From assembly GCA_020348345.1 (NCBI GenBank), contig CP070748.1, forward strand, positions 570,667 through 634,666: DNA of 64,000 bases. Reading direction: 5' to 3'. Both the position numbers and the translations under genes were made by a program. Position 1 is the stretch's first letter. Each line of letters begins with the position of its first letter. Shown one piece after another: positions 18,962-27,754 of this stretch. The notes under the pieces were generated by a model. It worked only from the letters and a program-made list of their open reading frames with translations, searched no databases and had not been told where the DNA came from. This stretch comes from Methanobacteriota archaeon (lineage in GTDB: Archaea > Thermoplasmatota > Thermoplasmata > UBA10834).

Positions 18962-20038
18962 TCAGAATCCCGCTTCAATTCGATCGATGATCTGCAGCAC
19001 CTTTGCTGCATCGGGCTTATCGGGCATGCTATCCGCATTGGGGTCCACACTGCAGGCATACTCCACAGCCTTCACAAGCGCTTCCCTGTCGTGCTGACAG
19101 ATATCTCCCAATTTCGTCGGAAGGCCAACTCTCTCGCACCAGGCGATAATACTCCGAACATCCTCTTCGGGCCTGTTCTCATACGCCACCTGAACGATGG
19201 TGCCGTACGCGACGATCTCGCCATGCTCGGCTTTCACATCGCCAGTCTTTGTGAGTCCGTTGTGCAGTGCATGCGCCAGGGCACAACCGGTGTTCTCAAA
19301 CGCGACCGTCGATGAAAGCTTCACCGCCTCAATGACCTCATCCACGGCGTCTGTGTGCTCTCCGCGTTTCAGCGCCTCCACCGCATCAAGCCCGTGCCTC
19401 ATTAGCGAATCGAAGGTCGCATTCGCCAATGCGATTGCCGTATTGGTAGGCATCTGTCCACCTTTCCTTCTCATCGCCTCTGCGTGCGACTCCGCCTCGA
19501 ACTTCGTCGTGAGGGCGTCTCCCATGCCCTGGACGAGGTACTTCAATGGCGCGGCAGCGATGATTTCAGTGTCCACCAAGACCACCGACGGGTTGTTGGG
19601 CAGAATGACGGATTCGAGGAACTCATGGTCGTCCGTATACACCACGAACTCCGCACTTCCATCAGCGTTGGTGGCGCATTGCGTACCAACCGATACAGCA
19701 GGAACACCGAGCTTCCACGCCACGGCCTTCGCGGTGTCGATTGCCCTTCCGCCGCCAACGCCGATCACGAAATCTGGCTCGATGTCATTGCCCCTTTCGA
19801 CGAGCATGTTGATGGTGGCGTAGGTACAGTCCTTGACCTCGTCCGCCACGGCTGCGACCTCGATCCCGCTCGCGTCAAGAGATTCGCGTATCCTCTCTTC
19901 CGCTATGGAAAGGGCCGTTCTGCCTCCGATCACAAATGCTCTCCTGCCCAGCCGGCGCACGCTGTCTCCAAGAAGCGCTATGGCTCCTCTTCCCTGGACG
20001 TACATGGACGCCGCCACCAGCTTCCTTTGACCTCGCAT
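18962..20038 (-). CDS. Glycerol dehydrogenase family protein (iron/zinc alcohol dehydrogenase fold)
   Basis: A 358-residue cytoplasmic NAD(P)-linked oxidoreductase. The opening YVQGRGAIALLGDSV is the GldA signature start; GVGGGRAIDTAK is the dinucleotide loop; metal ligands correspond to Asp in GMGDAL and His in CALAHALHNGL and AEHGEI. This suits GldA better than archaeal glycerol-1-phosphate dehydrogenase, which has the same fold, but the substrate (glycerol, another polyol, or sn-glycerol-1-phosphate) is not certain. A TATA-like TTTTAAT is at 20071-20077 on the minus strand, giving a very short leader. It is divergent from the methyltransferase at 20143. Confidence 0.82.
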   Translation of the reverse strand: MRGQRKLVAASMYVQGRGAIALLGDSVRRLGRRAFVIGGRTALSIAEERIRESLDASGIEVAAVADEVKDCTYATINMLVERGNDIEPDFVIGVGGGRAIDTAKAVAWKLGVPAVSVGTQCATNADGSAEFVVYTDDHEFLESVILPNNPSVVLVDTEIIAAAPLKYLVQGMGDALTTKFEAESHAEAMRRKGGQMPTNTAIALANATFDSLMRHGLDAVEALKRGEHTDAVDEVIEAVKLSSTVAFENTGCALAHALHNGLTKTGDVKAEHGEIVAYGTIVQVAYENRPEEDVRSIIAWCERVGLPTKLGDICQHDREALVKAVEYACSVDPNADSMPDKPDAAKVLQIIDRIEAGF

Positions 20039-20142
20039 GATGAATCCGGGATGGTAAGCCCATGCTCGATATTAAAAGCAAATCTTTATCGAGGCAACGT
20101 GATGTTCCTAGGTAGGCATCCTGCCTTAGAAGGTCTGAACAG

Positions 20143-20862
20143 ATGCGCAAGCATGAATGCGATTGCCGCTCCCGAAAGGAACTGAAACAGGGCACCCGTA
20201 GAAGATACGAGGCTCAGTGGGGAGGCTACGATATTCGCAAGGCAAATGAGCGACGTCTCAACAACTCTCCCGTTGCCGACCCGTTGCTCAGGATGATTTT
20301 GCCCTTCACTGGCAAGACGATGGTTGACCTGGGAGTGGGAACGGGTGGTTTCGCCTTCCGCGCTATGGAGTTCAGCGCTCCGGAGAGGATGATAGGTGTT
20401 GATTTCTCATCACATGCCCTTCAGATCTCGAGGGCGATCGCCAGAACCGAACCATTCGCCGCTATGGATTTCGAGGCCGTCCTCGGAGATGTGGAACGCA
20501 TTCCAATCGCCAGCCGAAGCGCCGACATCATACTGAGCCAGGCGAGCTTCAATCTCCTGCCGGACAAGGAGTCCGGACTGAAGGAGATGGCGCGAATCGC
20601 AAAACCGGGGGCGAAGCTTCTCCTATCTGACGTCTTCAGGACGAAGAGGAAATGCGAAGGCGAGTCGTGGGAGGCGTGCGTCGGAGGCGCCCTCACGGTC
20701 GCGGAGTTCTCGACGGCTACGCTGTCAGCGGGGATCATCATCACTCAGCAGACGGACTTCACACAGAAGGTCCTGCAGCTGGTCAAATCGAAGAAGTGGG
20801 ATTGGCCGGAGTTCGTCGAACACAAACTCGACTACAGAGGCTTCGTGATGCAGAAGGCCTGA
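20143..20862 (+). CDS. ArsM-like SAM-dependent methyltransferase
   Basis: A 239-residue class I methyltransferase. SAM motif I is MVDLGVGTGGFAF, motif II IGVDFSS, and a post-IV segment EMARIAKPGAKLLLSDVFR. The C-terminal EACVGGALTVAEF resembles the C-x-GAL cysteine segment of arsenite methyltransferases, and an N-terminal CDC is also present. ArsM needs three to four positioned cysteines; only part of that set can be aligned by eye, so a different small-molecule or menaquinone-type substrate remains possible. GAAGGT about 8 bases before ATG 20143 serves as ribosome binding site. Convergent with the radical SAM gene. Confidence 0.75.
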   Translation: MRKHECDCRSRKELKQGTRRRYEAQWGGYDIRKANERRLNNSPVADPLLRMILPFTGKTMVDLGVGTGGFAFRAMEFSAPERMIGVDFSSHALQISRAIARTEPFAAMDFEAVLGDVERIPIASRSADIILSQASFNLLPDKESGLKEMARIAKPGAKLLLSDVFRTKRKCEGESWEACVGGALTVAEFSTATLSAGIIITQQTDFTQKVLQLVKSKKWDWPEFVEHKLDYRGFVMQKA

Positions 20863-20880
20863 CGGCCGCGCCTGCTCGTC

Positions 20881-21882
20881 CTACTTCGCCGCGTCGCAGT
20901 TCACCTGGTAGCGGTCGAGCTCATAGCTCTCCCTCGGCCTCTCCTCAGCTTGAATGGCGCGCTGTATGAACTGCCCACAGTTGCTTCCGATGCGGTTCTC
21001 CTCGAGCTCCCCAATGCTGAGAATCACATCGTAGCCGTTCCTCCCGAACTCCTCGACTAGCCCGCGTGAAGGGTCATCGATGTGGGGATCGATGATTGAT
21101 ATGAGCGACTCCTCCCTCGATCGCACTGTGGGGTTCAACGGCGTAAGCTTGATTATGAACTTCGCTGGGTTGAAGTGCCTCCGCACGACTGCAACGTCGA
21201 TCGGATAGCCTTCCGCAGGAGCGAAGTTGAGCGTGACCTTCTTGTCTCCCGCCTCGAGATCGATGAAGCGCTCGCAGTAGTTCGCTATCTCCTCAAGAGA
21301 GAGCTTCTTGGAGGGGATCATCTCATCGCGCTTGTCCTCGTCTGTGGTGTGTATCGAGAACTGTAGCTGGAACCTGCCGTTCGCGTAGCAGTCGTTCTTA
21401 ACCTCGATCAACCTGTCGAGAACATCCGGTGCGCCCCCCTGTTTCGGCGCGACGGTTGAGAGCGATGCGTAAAGGCCCGGAGCGTCGAACATCTTCGGCA
21501 GCATTCGAAGTGCGTCGAGCACTGCAGGGTTTAAAGTCGGCTCGCCCATTCTGGCGAACTGTACTTTGAACTTGTCGCTGGGGACCTTTCCATCGGGATA
21601 CCTTCGCCGTACGACGTAGTCCACCTGCGAGACGATTTCCTCAGCTGTCATCTTGCCCGAGTAGTTTCCCCCGGCGTCGCACATCTTGCATCTTATTGGG
21701 CATCCGAACATCGAGGACACTATGAGGACCCATTTTCTCTCGCGTGGGTTGGGCGGCTGAAGCGACTCCACAAATTCAATCATGTACTCTCCCTTCGCCT
21801 GCTTGTCGGTCTCAGCCTCCCTCATCCGCGCCACGTACACTTTAGCGAGGTCGTCTCGGCCATACTCGGCGATTACCCTCAT
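20881..21882 (-). CDS. RlmN/Cfr-like radical SAM protein
   Basis: A 333-residue enzyme with a CxxxCxxC cluster (FGCPIRCKMCDAGG, around residue 65) and the RlmN-type MGEPTLNP segment. SNCGQF near the C-terminus matches the CGQ position that carries the methyl-transferring cysteine in RlmN and Cfr. RlmN methylates A2503 of 23S rRNA and A37 of tRNA; here the N-terminal accessory domain is short and the cluster surroundings differ from bacterial RlmN, so the RNA target is open. Last gene of an operon; its ATG overlaps the stop of the flavoprotein gene (ATGA, 21879-21882). Confidence 0.78.
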   Translation of the reverse strand: MRVIAEYGRDDLAKVYVARMREAETDKQAKGEYMIEFVESLQPPNPRERKWVLIVSSMFGCPIRCKMCDAGGNYSGKMTAEEIVSQVDYVVRRRYPDGKVPSDKFKVQFARMGEPTLNPAVLDALRMLPKMFDAPGLYASLSTVAPKQGGAPDVLDRLIEVKNDCYANGRFQLQFSIHTTDEDKRDEMIPSKKLSLEEIANYCERFIDLEAGDKKVTLNFAPAEGYPIDVAVVRRHFNPAKFIIKLTPLNPTVRSREESLISIIDPHIDDPSRGLVEEFGRNGYDVILSIGELEENRIGSNCGQFIQRAIQAEERPRESYELDRYQVNCDAAK

Positions 21883-22790
21883 GCGTGCTCACCCCCGTCT
21901 CTTAACAATTGCTGGATCATCATGGCTGCCAGCACTCCGTCCCCCACAGCAATCGATGCCTGTCTGTTCATTCCTCTCGCGACATCGCCCGCAATGAATA
22001 GGCCAGGGATATTGGTGACGGGTGGTCTATCGACCGTCAACCCCTCCTTGAGCGAAGGATCGAGAGCGTCGAGCCGTGGTTCTCTTCCGTACGCGACTAT
22101 GATCAGATCGCTGATTATCTCGCTTGTACTTCCATCGTGTTCAAAATTGATGGCGACTCGATTCGCAGCCTCAGACAGCTCTGTGATATTGCCGCCCGTA
22201 ATCACATCCACTCCTCTCGCGCGGGCTCTCTCAACCAATAGCGATAGACATGTTGGCTCGGATCGGGAGATGATTGTTACAGAACCGCCCTTGCCGCTCA
22301 GGTTGATCGCATAGTCGAAGGCTGCATCGCCGCCTCCTAGCACGGCTATGCGTTTCCCAACTATATTCTTCGGCTTGAGCGATGAGACGCCGTAATGCAA
22401 GAGTCTGCCTTCGATCTCGGCCGCACCCGGGATGTTTGTTCGTCTTGGCGAAGTCCCAGTTGCGATAACGACGTAGTCCGAGACGTATCTCCCACTTGCA
22501 GTTGTCGTCAGGAATCCGTCGTCATCGACGATTACATTTATCGCCTCGGTTTGATCAAGCTTCACCTGTAGACGTTTGAGCTGCATTTCAATCAGCGACG
22601 CTAGGTCTCCGCCAACAATTCCCTCAGGAAATCCAGGATAGTTCTCCACGAGGTTCGCCTCTCGCAACAGCCCTCCGGGCTCGCCCTCTTCAAGCAACAA
22701 TGGCTCCAAGCCTGCGCGTTTGAGAAACATCCCTGCCGCTGCTCCCGCAGGACCTGAACCGATGACAACCACACTCACTCGCTCATCCAA
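21879..22790 (-). CDS. Thioredoxin-reductase-like FAD/NAD(P) oxidoreductase lacking the CxxC
   Basis: A 303-residue two-dinucleotide-domain flavoprotein. FAD loop VIGSGPAGAAAGMFL at the N-terminus, NAD(P) loop VLGGGDAAFDYA at about 150, and the FAD-closing GLFIAGDVARGMNRQASIAVGDG near the end are all TrxR-like. At the place where thioredoxin reductase has CATC (before the second Rossmann motif) the text is HYGVSSLKP, with no cysteine pair, so it cannot be a classical thioredoxin reductase. Ferredoxin-NAD(P) reductase-like electron transfer is a reasonable guess, and the radical SAM neighbour would need such an electron donor. Middle gene of the operon, overlapping both neighbours. Confidence 0.85.
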   Translation of the reverse strand: MDERVSVVVIGSGPAGAAAGMFLKRAGLEPLLLEEGEPGGLLREANLVENYPGFPEGIVGGDLASLIEMQLKRLQVKLDQTEAINVIVDDDGFLTTTASGRYVSDYVVIATGTSPRRTNIPGAAEIEGRLLHYGVSSLKPKNIVGKRIAVLGGGDAAFDYAINLSGKGGSVTIISRSEPTCLSLLVERARARGVDVITGGNITELSEAANRVAINFEHDGSTSEIISDLIIVAYGREPRLDALDPSLKEGLTVDRPPVTNIPGLFIAGDVARGMNRQASIAVGDGVLAAMMIQQLLRDGGEHA

Positions 22791-23428
22791 GCGAGCACCT
22801 CCTTCGTCGTGACAGGCACTGCGAAACCGTCTGTGAGGGTTCTGAGGCTGGAAAGGTGCAATTCCTCATCACTCGACGCTGTTCCATCCACTACGAAGTA
22901 GACATCGAAATCCCTCATGAACGCGTCCCTAGCCGTCGTTTCACAGCACAGGTGAGTCATTACACCGGTGACCACAACGCTCCTGACGCCGTTGGTGCGA
23001 AGCACGGAATCGAGATCAGTTCCCACGAACGCGCTATATCTTGTCTTTCTCAGAACCTGATCGCTCGGCTCTGGCGCGATCTCGGGGGCGAACTCCGACA
23101 ACGGGTCGCCGACTCGTAGAACGTCGCTCCACCATCTCTCCATTATGCCTGCAGGCTCCTCGTCGAGCAGAGCGTGCCTGGTAAAGATGACTGGTCGCCG
23201 TTTCGCTCTGAAGAAATCCGCCAGCTTCCTGATATTCTCGAGCACGCTTCTTCCCGCTGGAACGCATGCATGCGAGTCCTCATCGAGGAAGTACCTCTGC
23301 ATGTCGATTACAAGCAATGCTGATTCGGTCGGTGATAGAGTGACGCGCTCTTCCCGGCTAGGGCTCCTGTAACGACGAACGGCCTCCAACCATTCGCACA
23401 CTTTAGCTCCGGGGTCGCTGCCGGCCAT
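22775..23428 (-). CDS. Isochorismatase-fold cysteine hydrolase
   Basis: A 217-residue protein of the isochorismatase/nicotinamidase superfamily. The triad is visible: Asp in LLVIDMQRYF (Asp42), Lys in VLRKTRYSAF and Cys in MTHLCCETTARDAF; the last motif is the usual cis-peptide/cysteine loop. Substrates in the superfamily include nicotinamide, N-carbamoyl compounds, biuret and isochorismate; none can be selected here. Start ATG 23428 is chosen because GAGAGG lies 8 bases upstream; GTG 23434 is too close to it. It leads an operon with the flavoprotein (16-base overlap) and radical SAM genes, and its ribosome binding site lies inside a predicted pseudoknot. Confidence 0.88.
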   Translation of the reverse strand: MAGSDPGAKVCEWLEAVRRYRSPSREERVTLSPTESALLVIDMQRYFLDEDSHACVPAGRSVLENIRKLADFFRAKRRPVIFTRHALLDEEPAGIMERWWSDVLRVGDPLSEFAPEIAPEPSDQVLRKTRYSAFVGTDLDSVLRTNGVRSVVVTGVMTHLCCETTARDAFMRDFDVYFVVDGTASSDEELHLSSLRTLTDGFAVPVTTKEVLAWMSE

Positions 23429-23436
23429 AATCACAA

Positions 23437-23498
23437 CCTCTCAATCGGCCGTTTCCTGGTTTGAGAGGCTGGAAACGCGAGAAACAATGCCTCGGCAT
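23437..23498 (-). promoter_or_regulatory. Structured leader: H-type pseudoknot over the ribosome binding site
   Basis: In mRNA sense (minus strand): CGTTTCC (23477-23471), AG, CCTCTCAA (23468-23461), ACCA, GGAAACG (23456-23450), GCCGA, TTGAGAGG (23444-23437), then 8 bases to ATG 23428. The two perfect stems of 7 and 8 bp interleave, the order required for an H-type pseudoknot with loops of 2, 4 and 5 bases. The last strand contains the GAGAGG Shine-Dalgarno sequence, so folding would mask it. A small palindrome ATGCCTCGGCAT lies upstream at 23487-23498, and an AAATATAG TATA-like box at about 23519-23526 would place the 5' end near 23497. Two nested DNA operators are the alternative reading. 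Confidence 0.45.
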
Positions 23499-23573
23499 CG
23501 GTTGTTCAATGCGTTCCGCTATATTTGCTTTTCCCGCTCCCCTGAGGGACACATATGGTCATGTGTTCTCTGA

Positions 23574-24815
23574 TCATTCGATGAGGGCGACCAGGAACTC
23601 GTCCCAGGAAGTGTCCTCTCCGAAAGCTATCTCGCCATAGTCATACAGATGACCCATGGCACAGGTGTAGTAGATGCTCATCCCCATGGTGTCCATGCAC
23701 GCGCCAGAGTCTCCGGTGACGTAGTCGTAGTAGACGACTGCGTCCTCCACCATAGCCGCCACGCGTCCGGCTACCAGTTCCATCTCAGGAATGTTGTCGG
23801 CGAGCGCCAATGCGAAGAGCCCAAGATCGACGAACGGATCGAGCTCACCGAGGTACTGTATCTGCGGCGTCTGCTGCTCGGTTGTCTGAATGGCCTGCTT
23901 CTGCACGGTGCTCTCGACATAGTCCATTAGCACGGACGCCATATCATTCACTCCCTCAGTTGCCAGCCTCTCAACTTCCGAGAGGTCGATCAGCGAGAGT
24001 GATGCATACGGATACCCACCGACGCCCTTTCCAGCACATTGCGAGTAGAACTCCATGAAAGAATCGACCATCGTTTCTCCCACAGCTCTAGGTGTGGGAT
24101 CGTCCAGATCGTTGAGATCCTCCAGGAGCCATTCCCATTGGAAACCCTCTCTGGCGATAGTGGTCACGGCCGCAACCATGTACTCCGCCAGGTTGCGTAT
24201 CTCGTACGCCACCTCGACGCTCGCCATCAGGCATGCGTCGAAGTTGACGATCTTCAGCGCTCCTTCGGGCAACACGTCATCGTCGTAGGCGGCTTCGATT
24301 GCATTCGATATTTCATCCAGGGTCAGCAGGTCGTGGCTTCCGTCTGGGAGTTCGGAGCTCCAGTCCTCGCATATGCCATACCAGCTGGCGCCATGGTTCC
24401 ACAGCTCGAGCATATAGTTCTCCGCTGGGGCGTTTGCCACAGCCGTCTTGATGAAATACTCCAGTGTGGCACCATCGCCCATATTGAGTTCCCCGGGGCA
24501 CCCTCCCGCGAACTCATCGCAGTCGCACACATGCGTTCCTGTTTCGACGTCGATATAGGTCTCGCCCTTCTCAATGCAATACCAATGCGTGCCCTCTGTG
24601 AAGGTCATCGTATCCGCCATCGTAACCACCCTTACCTTGTCGGTGGAGCCGATGGCGGTCATCTCGGCGAAGTCGTCCAAGACGTTCGGCTCAAGGTCGT
24701 TGTCGCCGTCAACGTAGATCATGATGGTCCAATCGGCAACACCGTCGTCTCGAAAAGGCAAGTCGGTTGCGCTGCAGGTAATAGCGGGAATCATCAGCGC
24801 GAACGCCAGCATCAT
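23574..24815 (-). CDS. Secreted clostripain-family (C11) cysteine peptidase, copy 1
   Basis: A 413-residue exported protease. A short signal peptide (MMLAFALMIPAITCSA) is followed by the C11 core starting WTIMIYVDGDNDLEP. Catalytic His is in LWNHGASW and catalytic Cys in NFDACLMASVEVAYE. A cysteine-rich insert CDCDEFAGGCPG follows the second strand and could hold a disulfide or metal. C11 proteases cleave after Arg or Lys. The frame continues open upstream (…TSRVAARGAL) without a usual start codon, so the signal peptide may begin slightly earlier at a rare start. The gene is a single unit; copy 2 is at 52.8 kb. Confidence 0.9.
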   Translation of the reverse strand: MMLAFALMIPAITCSATDLPFRDDGVADWTIMIYVDGDNDLEPNVLDDFAEMTAIGSTDKVRVVTMADTMTFTEGTHWYCIEKGETYIDVETGTHVCDCDEFAGGCPGELNMGDGATLEYFIKTAVANAPAENYMLELWNHGASWYGICEDWSSELPDGSHDLLTLDEISNAIEAAYDDDVLPEGALKIVNFDACLMASVEVAYEIRNLAEYMVAAVTTIAREGFQWEWLLEDLNDLDDPTPRAVGETMVDSFMEFYSQCAGKGVGGYPYASLSLIDLSEVERLATEGVNDMASVLMDYVESTVQKQAIQTTEQQTPQIQYLGELDPFVDLGLFALALADNIPEMELVAGRVAAMVEDAVVYYDYVTGDSGACMDTMGMSIYYTCAMGHLYDYGEIAFGEDTSWDEFLVALIE

Positions 24816-25017
24816 TGCAAGTGCTCCGCGCGCTGCAACTCTTGAAGTCAGTGTAATCTCCGAATTCTGTGAGTCAGGCTTCGCTACATAATGGTTGTGT
24901 CAGTATGCCATGATGCCTATGCACAAATGCGTGCAACGAGCGTCAGTACCGTAATCGGCGCAATGATTATATCGTCTCATTCCGTGGGTGAAGGAGGTTC
25001 AATAGGAGGGACAATGA

Positions 25018-25398
25018 ATGAGTGAAGAATCGAAGACGTGCGAGGCCGACCCCTTCTGCGGCATAAAGTCCGCAAAAGATCCCGCGAATGCTACGGATTT
25101 CGAGAAGAAGCATACGCCGACGATCAAGGCGCCGGATACGGTCAAGCCCGGAGAATTCTTTGATGTAACGATCGAGGTGGGCAAAGCTGTATCTCACCCG
25201 AACGAGCCCGGTCACTTCATTCAGTGGATCGAGCTGTACTCGGGCCCGACGTTCATCGCGAGGGTGGATCTAACCCCAGCTTTGGCCGACACTGCCGTCA
25301 CGATACCGGTGCGTCTCGAGCACCTGCACCCTCTGAAGGCCATCGCAAGATGCAACCTTCATGGCGCTTGGCTCGGCGAGAAGAATATCAAGGCCTGA
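25018..25398 (+). CDS. sor: Superoxide reductase (neelaredoxin type)
   Basis: A 126-residue class II superoxide reductase that reduces superoxide to peroxide at a mononuclear iron site. Ligands His32 (EKKHTP), His60 and His66 (HPNEPGH), Cys112 and His115 (CNLHGAW) are all in place, and the Glu-Lys pair before His32 corresponds to the catalytic EKH loop. There is no N-terminal desulforedoxin centre. ATG 25018 has TAGGAGGGA at 25003-25010; a TATA-like ATTATATC is at 24965-24972. Product peroxide could be handled by the rubrerythrin at 11.1 kb. Confidence 0.94.
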   Translation: MSEESKTCEADPFCGIKSAKDPANATDFEKKHTPTIKAPDTVKPGEFFDVTIEVGKAVSHPNEPGHFIQWIELYSGPTFIARVDLTPALADTAVTIPVRLEHLHPLKAIARCNLHGAWLGEKNIKA

Positions 25399-25475
25399 AT
25401 AGGAGCAACTTTTAGACTGGGCAAAACCCTTTCCGTTTTCTGACGTTCTCTCACCGGAGGGAGGCGGGATTTCGA

Positions 25476-26660
25476 ATGGGCAATGGGAGACTCCCTGTTG
25501 AGGTCGAGCTGGATGCTCATGCATGTCTTCAATGTGGATACTGCAATTTCGTCTGTCCAATACAGCTCCTCGACGGGCAGGGATGGGAATCATACCGTGT
25601 TCGCGGCAAGATGTACCATCTCAAGAGATACTCCCATCCAGGGTTCTTGGGAAGAATCATCGGCGACCGGCCGAAGCTGTCGGGAGAGTTCGTGGAGAGA
25701 GTGTACAACTGCACTGCGTGTGGATACTGCCAGATCGCATGCCATGCTGGCATCAGGTTCAACGACCGCTGGGAGCAGCTCAAAGAGTGGTTCGTGGAGA
25801 AGGGCTTGGGCCCGCTCGAAAGACACAAAGCCCTTCGATCGAGGGTCGTGGCAAAGCACAATCCTTATGACGAGCCTCACGAAAGACGCGGGGGTTGGAT
25901 ACCCACCGAAGCAAGTAGATCCGCCAACGCGGAAGTCCTCTTCTTCGCCGGATGCACCGCAAGTTACAGACAGCAGAGGATTGCACGGGACACCATACGG
26001 GTGTTGAATGCGGCAGGTGTCGAGTATGATGTTCTCGGCGAAGATGAATGGTGCTGCGGTTCTCCTCTTATACGAACGGGACAGACGGATGTTGTTACGA
26101 ATGAAGAGGACGGCCTTGTCAAACACAACCTTCGGGAGTTCGAGAAGCGGGGCGCACGCGCTGTGGTAACCGCCTGTGCGGGGTGCTTCATGACCCTGAG
26201 TCACAACTACCAGATATATGCTGGCAAACACGACTTCGAGCTGTACCACATGACCCAGTTCATAGACAAGCTCATAACTGATGGGCGACTCGAGCTGCGG
26301 AGGCCTCTCATGCGCAGAGTAGCCTATCATGACCCCTGTCATATAGGCAGGCACTTCGGGATCTACGAAGAGCCGAGGCGAATTTTGAAGGCGTTCCCCG
26401 ACTCCTCGTATATCGAGCTGCCTCGCAATAGGCAGAACGCTCAATGTTGCGGTGCAGGTGGCGGGTTCAAGATTCAGTTCAACGACCGCGCGGAGCGGCT
26501 GGCCTCGTTGAGAGTGGAGGAAGCAGTGGCGGCAGGAGCGGAGGTGCTGGTCTCGGCATGCCCGTTTTGCGTGACCAATCTATCTCAAGGAGCGAAGGAC
26601 GCAGGGATTGACTTGGAGGTTGCGGAGCTGGTGTCGTTGGTGGCGGATTCGGTATCGTGA
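25476..26660 (+). CDS. HdrD/GlpC-like Fe-S protein with two CCG domains
   Basis: A 394-residue protein of the COG0247 group. Two 4Fe-4S motifs, CLQCGYCNFVCP and CTACGYCQIACH, lie in the first 90 residues. Two CCG domains follow: one with DEWCCGSPL and CAGCF, the other with DPCHIG, CCGAGGG and CPFC. This is the architecture of heterodisulfide reductase D, and of GlpC/GlcF subunits that pass electrons to quinones or thiols. Partners (HdrE, an FAD dehydrogenase) are absent nearby, so the redox couple is unknown. GGAGGGAGG stands about 10 bases before ATG 25476. The stop overlaps the next gene's GTG start, an odd pairing with a permease. Confidence 0.88.
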   Translation: MGNGRLPVEVELDAHACLQCGYCNFVCPIQLLDGQGWESYRVRGKMYHLKRYSHPGFLGRIIGDRPKLSGEFVERVYNCTACGYCQIACHAGIRFNDRWEQLKEWFVEKGLGPLERHKALRSRVVAKHNPYDEPHERRGGWIPTEASRSANAEVLFFAGCTASYRQQRIARDTIRVLNAAGVEYDVLGEDEWCCGSPLIRTGQTDVVTNEEDGLVKHNLREFEKRGARAVVTACAGCFMTLSHNYQIYAGKHDFELYHMTQFIDKLITDGRLELRRPLMRRVAYHDPCHIGRHFGIYEEPRRILKAFPDSSYIELPRNRQNAQCCGAGGGFKIQFNDRAERLASLRVEEAVAAGAEVLVSACPFCVTNLSQGAKDAGIDLEVAELVSLVADSVS

Positions 26661-27754
26661 ACTCCGTCCTCGAAGGTATCTTATCGCTTCATGGACATCT
26701 TCCGGCGAGTGTGATGCGTTCCCTCCCATTGTTCAAGTACACCTCGAGGGCGCGGTCGACCAGCTGGATGATCGCTCTCTGCACGATGTTCATAGTGGCC
26801 AGCTTCTCTGTTGTCTCGGGCTTGCAGACCTCGATGGATTCGCTCGTCGGCAATTTTGAGGAGGAGTTCTACATCGTGACCTATCCCGGAGCGAGCGCGC
26901 CATCGATGTTCCATCGGGATGCCGTCGACTCGGTCGATGACACTGCAGCCTTTGGCATCTTCATGAGCGTTTGGGTTGAGTCCTTAGAATGCGCAATTAC
27001 CGCCTTCACAGTTGTAGACGAACATGCCATACTGAGGGAGAGCCTTGCTGTTGACGACAATGAGACCCTTGCGGGCACACAGCTCGCACTCAACGGCTTC
27101 ACAACGCTTGATGATGTGGACGCCGTCGTCAGCGGCACGTTCTCTTCATCGATATTCTCTCCGAGTTGGTTGTTGTGCAGCCACGACCTGATGACGACGC
27201 TCGCAGGGATTGGGGGTTCAGAATTCAACTTCGCCATAATCCAGAAGCCGTCGCCAGAGCAAGTGGCAACGCTGAACGACGAAGGCTTCGTGGTGCAGCC
27301 CATGATGGCTATTCTCGGCTTCCTCCAGTCCGGAGTTGGCGAGGTGCGTTCGGCAGCAATGTGGGTGTTGGTACCATCGTCCTTCGTCGTTGCTGTTCTG
27401 ATGTATAGCTTCCTCGGTTCAGAAGTGATCGACAAGAGAAGGGAAATCGGAGTTCTCAAGGCAATCGGGGCGGGGAAGAGGCGACTGGTGACCTACCTGA
27501 TGGCCGATGCGTTCCTGATCACATCATGGGGCGCTGCGCTCGGCCTAGCCCTTGGAATAATCCTATCCTATGGCATAGCGACAACTGCGTCGCACTTGTT
27601 CACTTCCGTCTTCACGGTCGAAGTCGAGGAACGATTGCTGCTCCTGGCGTACGGTACGACCCTTCTCGCGGGAATTGCAGGGACTCTGGTTCCAGCAATC
27701 AGAAGTACACACTCACCCCCGGTTGAAGACCTCAAGGAGGCGGGAATGTGCTGA
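26657..27754 (+). CDS. FtsX/MacB-type ABC permease, subunit 1
   Basis: A 365-residue membrane protein with one N-terminal span (MIALCTMFIVASFSVVSGL), an extracellular domain of about 170 residues, then three C-terminal spans carrying the FtsX signature (SEVIDKRREIGVLKAIGAGKR). Family members form mechanotransmission or lipoprotein/peptide export complexes driven by a MacB/LolD-like ATPase. GTG 26657 overlaps the previous stop (GTGA); ATG 26714 is an alternative start. The second permease follows with a 7-base overlap. No ATPase of this type is linked. Confidence 0.85.
   Translation: MNSVLEGILSLHGHLPASVMRSLPLFKYTSRARSTSWMIALCTMFIVASFSVVSGLQTSMDSLVGNFEEEFYIVTYPGASAPSMFHRDAVDSVDDTAAFGIFMSVWVESLECAITAFTVVDEHAILRESLAVDDNETLAGTQLALNGFTTLDDVDAVVSGTFSSSIFSPSWLLCSHDLMTTLAGIGGSEFNFAIIQKPSPEQVATLNDEGFVVQPMMAILGFLQSGVGEVRSAAMWVLVPSSFVVAVLMYSFLGSEVIDKRREIGVLKAIGAGKRRLVTYLMADAFLITSWGAALGLALGIILSYGIATTASHLFTSVFTVEVEERLLLLAYGTTLLAGIAGTLVPAIRSTHSPPVEDLKEAGMC

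Noticed and set aside
18962-20038. Glycerol-1-phosphate dehydrogenase (egsA)
   Set aside because: Same superfamily, but the YVQGRGAI opening and metal-site wording fit the GldA branch better; not fully excluded.
21879-22790. Thioredoxin reductase
   Set aside because: The redox CxxC is missing at the expected position.
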